NCBI GenBank assembly: GCA_900696515.1
Contig: CAADGK010000098.1
Coordinates: 24,270-88,269, forward strand
DNA: 64,000 nt
Direction: 5' to 3'
Source: an uncultured Nitrosospira sp.
GTDB taxonomy: Bacteria > Nitrospirota > Nitrospiria > Nitrospirales > Nitrospiraceae
The translations under genes were made by a program, and so were the position numbers. The notes below the pieces were generated by a model. The model was not told where the DNA came from, searched no databases, and saw only the letters and a list, made by a program, of their open reading frames with translations. Every line of letters begins with the position of its first letter. Position 1 is the first letter of the stretch. This document shows, piece after piece, positions 62,641 through 64,000 of the stretch.

Positions 62641-63081
62641 TATCGCTTGTATTGAGAGCACCCCTTCCCTCCCATTCATTTCCACGGGCCAGAAAATCCC
62701 CGATCACTCCTCTAATACCCGTCGACTCATGGGCGCCGAGCCCTTCCTCACTGACCGTCCATATTGGCCAAATTTCATCCTAGTACATGTCTCGTCAATT
62801 ATGGTACTTTCACATGTTGGACCCTAGGTATCGTATCATTCACAGTGGGTCTCCCCTCATGAAGCATGCGGACATTCTCACCGGCGGTATGGCATTGCAA
62901 CTCTCTCCTGCGCCATGGGCAACTCACGATGATCATCCTCTTGCACTGAGCCATGCGACTCCACACACAAGTCCGCGTATGATTTCGACGCGATCCATCG
63001 CTTCATGTCAGGCGACGGCCCCGATGCCCATGTTCAACCTGCATCATCACCTCACACGGCTATCGTAAGGACTGAGTCACT
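62625..63081. other. Intergenic region before the coiled-coil gene
   Basis: About 450 bases after the terminator. A 93-codon frame at 62787-63068 has no ribosome-binding site and a low-complexity, His/Pro/Ser-rich product without a domain, so I do not call it a gene. No RNA gene or clear promoter was recognised. The GC and base order look intergenic. It may contain the promoter for the following large gene. Confidence 0.4.
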
Positions 63082-64000
63082 ATGAGCACATTGGGCAGAT
63101 GGCTACAACCTCCTCCGAAGGGTTCGTTAGAGCAACAATACCAAGAGCTGGTCAATCAGTTGCGGACCAAGGAACGGCTGCTGGAAACGACATCTCACGA
63201 TCTCAAAGTAAAGACAGCCGCCATGCAGATCCTTGAACAGAAGATCATGTCGGCTGAGACGCAGGTCAACTCAGCCCAACGAGAGCTCATCTCTCGCGGG
63301 GAGCAGATCAAAGCGCTTGAGGCAGAGTTAACCCTCCGCTCGAAGCGGGCTGCGGATATCGAGACCGACGGCATCGCCGCACAGCAGCAGGTCAATGAGC
63401 TCAAGTCCGTCATTACCGCCCAGGCGGACGAGATCCGCGGAGCTCAGCAAACTCGAGAGGTTCTGAAGGAAGAGATTCGCGTGTTGCGCGAACATGTCGC
63501 CCAACTCAATGAAGGGATGGCTGACCGGGAACACGTCCGGGTCCGCATGGAGAAGCTGGAATCGGCCCAGGATCGAGTCCATCTGCTGGAAGTCGAACTG
63601 AGCGATCGGGAAGCGGCTCATCGCCGGAGAATTCAGCAGCTTGAACAGCTGCTCGTGGAACGGGATCAACGAATTGGAGAGTTTGATGCCAGCGCCGCCG
63701 CCCAGGCGGATGAACTCCGCAGCGCGCAGCAGGCCTGTCAAACCGCCGAACAGACCCGGGAAATCCTCAAGGAGGAAATCCGTGTCCTCCGTGAACAGAT
63801 TGCCCAACTCAACGAAAGCCTCCCCGCCCGGGAACGCCTTCGCGTCCAGGTCAAAGAGTTGGAGTCAATGCGGGATCGTGTGCATCAGCTGGAAGTGGAA
63901 CTGAGTGACCGGGAGGCCGCCCATCGCGGCACGATCCAGCAGCTGGAGCAGTCCATGGCGGAGCGGGACCGCCGGATCAGTGAGTTCGACTCGCTTTCGG
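63082..64000 (+). CDS. Long repetitive coiled-coil protein (3' end beyond window)
   Basis: Open frame from ATG 63082 to the window end, at least 306 residues and incomplete. It begins MSTLGRWLQPPPKGSLEQQY with no signal peptide. From about residue 12 it is uninterrupted heptad coiled coil rich in Glu, Gln, Arg and Leu. A unit beginning AQADE starts at 63418 and again at 63700, 282 bases (94 codons) later. Shared parts include EEIRVLRE, DRVHxLEVELSDREAAH and RISEFD/RIGEFD. The second copy carries a 7-residue insertion (ACQTAEQ). Such proteins act as cytoskeletal or scaffold elements, or as the stalk of a larger sensor. A function cannot be assigned from this part. Confidence 0.85.
   Translation, partial: MSTLGRWLQPPPKGSLEQQYQELVNQLRTKERLLETTSHDLKVKTAAMQILEQKIMSAETQVNSAQRELISRGEQIKALEAELTLRSKRAADIETDGIAAQQQVNELKSVITAQADEIRGAQQTREVLKEEIRVLREHVAQLNEGMADREHVRVRMEKLESAQDRVHLLEVELSDREAAHRRRIQQLEQLLVERDQRIGEFDASAAAQADELRSAQQACQTAEQTREILKEEIRVLREQIAQLNESLPARERLRVQVKELESMRDRVHQLEVELSDREAAHRGTIQQLEQSMAERDRRISEFDSLS

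Noticed and set aside
62787..63068. 93-codon frame before the coiled-coil gene
   Set aside because: No ribosome-binding site, low-complexity product and no recognisable domain.
1..64000. CRISPR arrays, tRNA genes, rRNA genes, insertion sequences
   Set aside because: No regular direct repeats with spacers, no cloverleaf with CCA end, no rRNA-like sequence and no transposase or integrase was recognised by eye. Small RNA genes could be missed.

Overview
The window is chromosomal DNA from a free-living Gram-negative bacterium. Outer-membrane lipoproteins, a periplasmic HtrA protease, type IV pili and an ABC-exported polysaccharide point to a double membrane. Gene styles and the intergenic palindrome near purH look to me like the phylum Nitrospirota, probably Nitrospira. 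That assignment rests on recognition, not on a search. Coding density is high and overlaps of the ATGA type are common. I saw no rRNA, tRNA, CRISPR array, transposase or phage gene.

Layout. 1-10 kb holds housekeeping genes: a membrane-anchored TPR protein, a convergent MltD-type transglycosylase, a class V aminotransferase next to serA, hisZ overlapping dnaB, and a large TPR lipoprotein. 10.1-15.4 kb is a pilus neighbourhood: a type IV pilin with a strong terminator, an O-antigen-ligase/PglL-like membrane protein with a TPR tail, a TPR protein, an ABC ATPase and an ABC-2 permease. The last three resemble pilG-pilH-pilI of Myxococcus in order and type. 15.4-43.6 kb is a single-direction surface polysaccharide locus. 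It has a Wzm/Wzt exporter, about fifteen glycosyltransferases of at least six kinds, six methyltransferase domains (one fused to a glycosyltransferase), an AsnB-type amidotransferase, a WecA-type initiating transferase and a mutase-like flavoprotein. No nucleotide-sugar synthesis genes and no Wzx flippase are present.

43.6-64 kb returns to housekeeping genes on both strands. In order these are ilvD, a Spy/CpxP-like protein, a DnaJ with half a zinc finger, a TtuA-like tRNA thiolase, a Phd/VapC toxin-antitoxin pair, a TrkA_C-domain protein, htrA, an EF-G-like protein with altered GTPase motifs, radC, a mini zinc-ribbon protein, rsmD-coaD-aminotransferase-fmdB, a coiled-coil lipoprotein, purD, purH, an uncharacterised helical protein, and the start of a long repetitive coiled-coil protein cut by the window end.

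How the parts may work together. The WecA-like enzyme would load the first sugar phosphate on undecaprenyl phosphate. The glycosyltransferases would extend it, and methyltransferases, FkbM and AsnB would decorate it. Wzm/Wzt, whose ATPase carries a C-terminal glycan-recognition domain, would export it. The ligase-like protein beside the pilin could attach glycan to lipid A core or to the Ser/Thr-rich pilin tail. The most interesting items are this pilin/ligase/ABC neighbourhood, the EF-G-like protein lacking the catalytic His and the NKxD Lys, several palindromic intergenic elements, and the mutually exclusive hairpins in the pilin leader.
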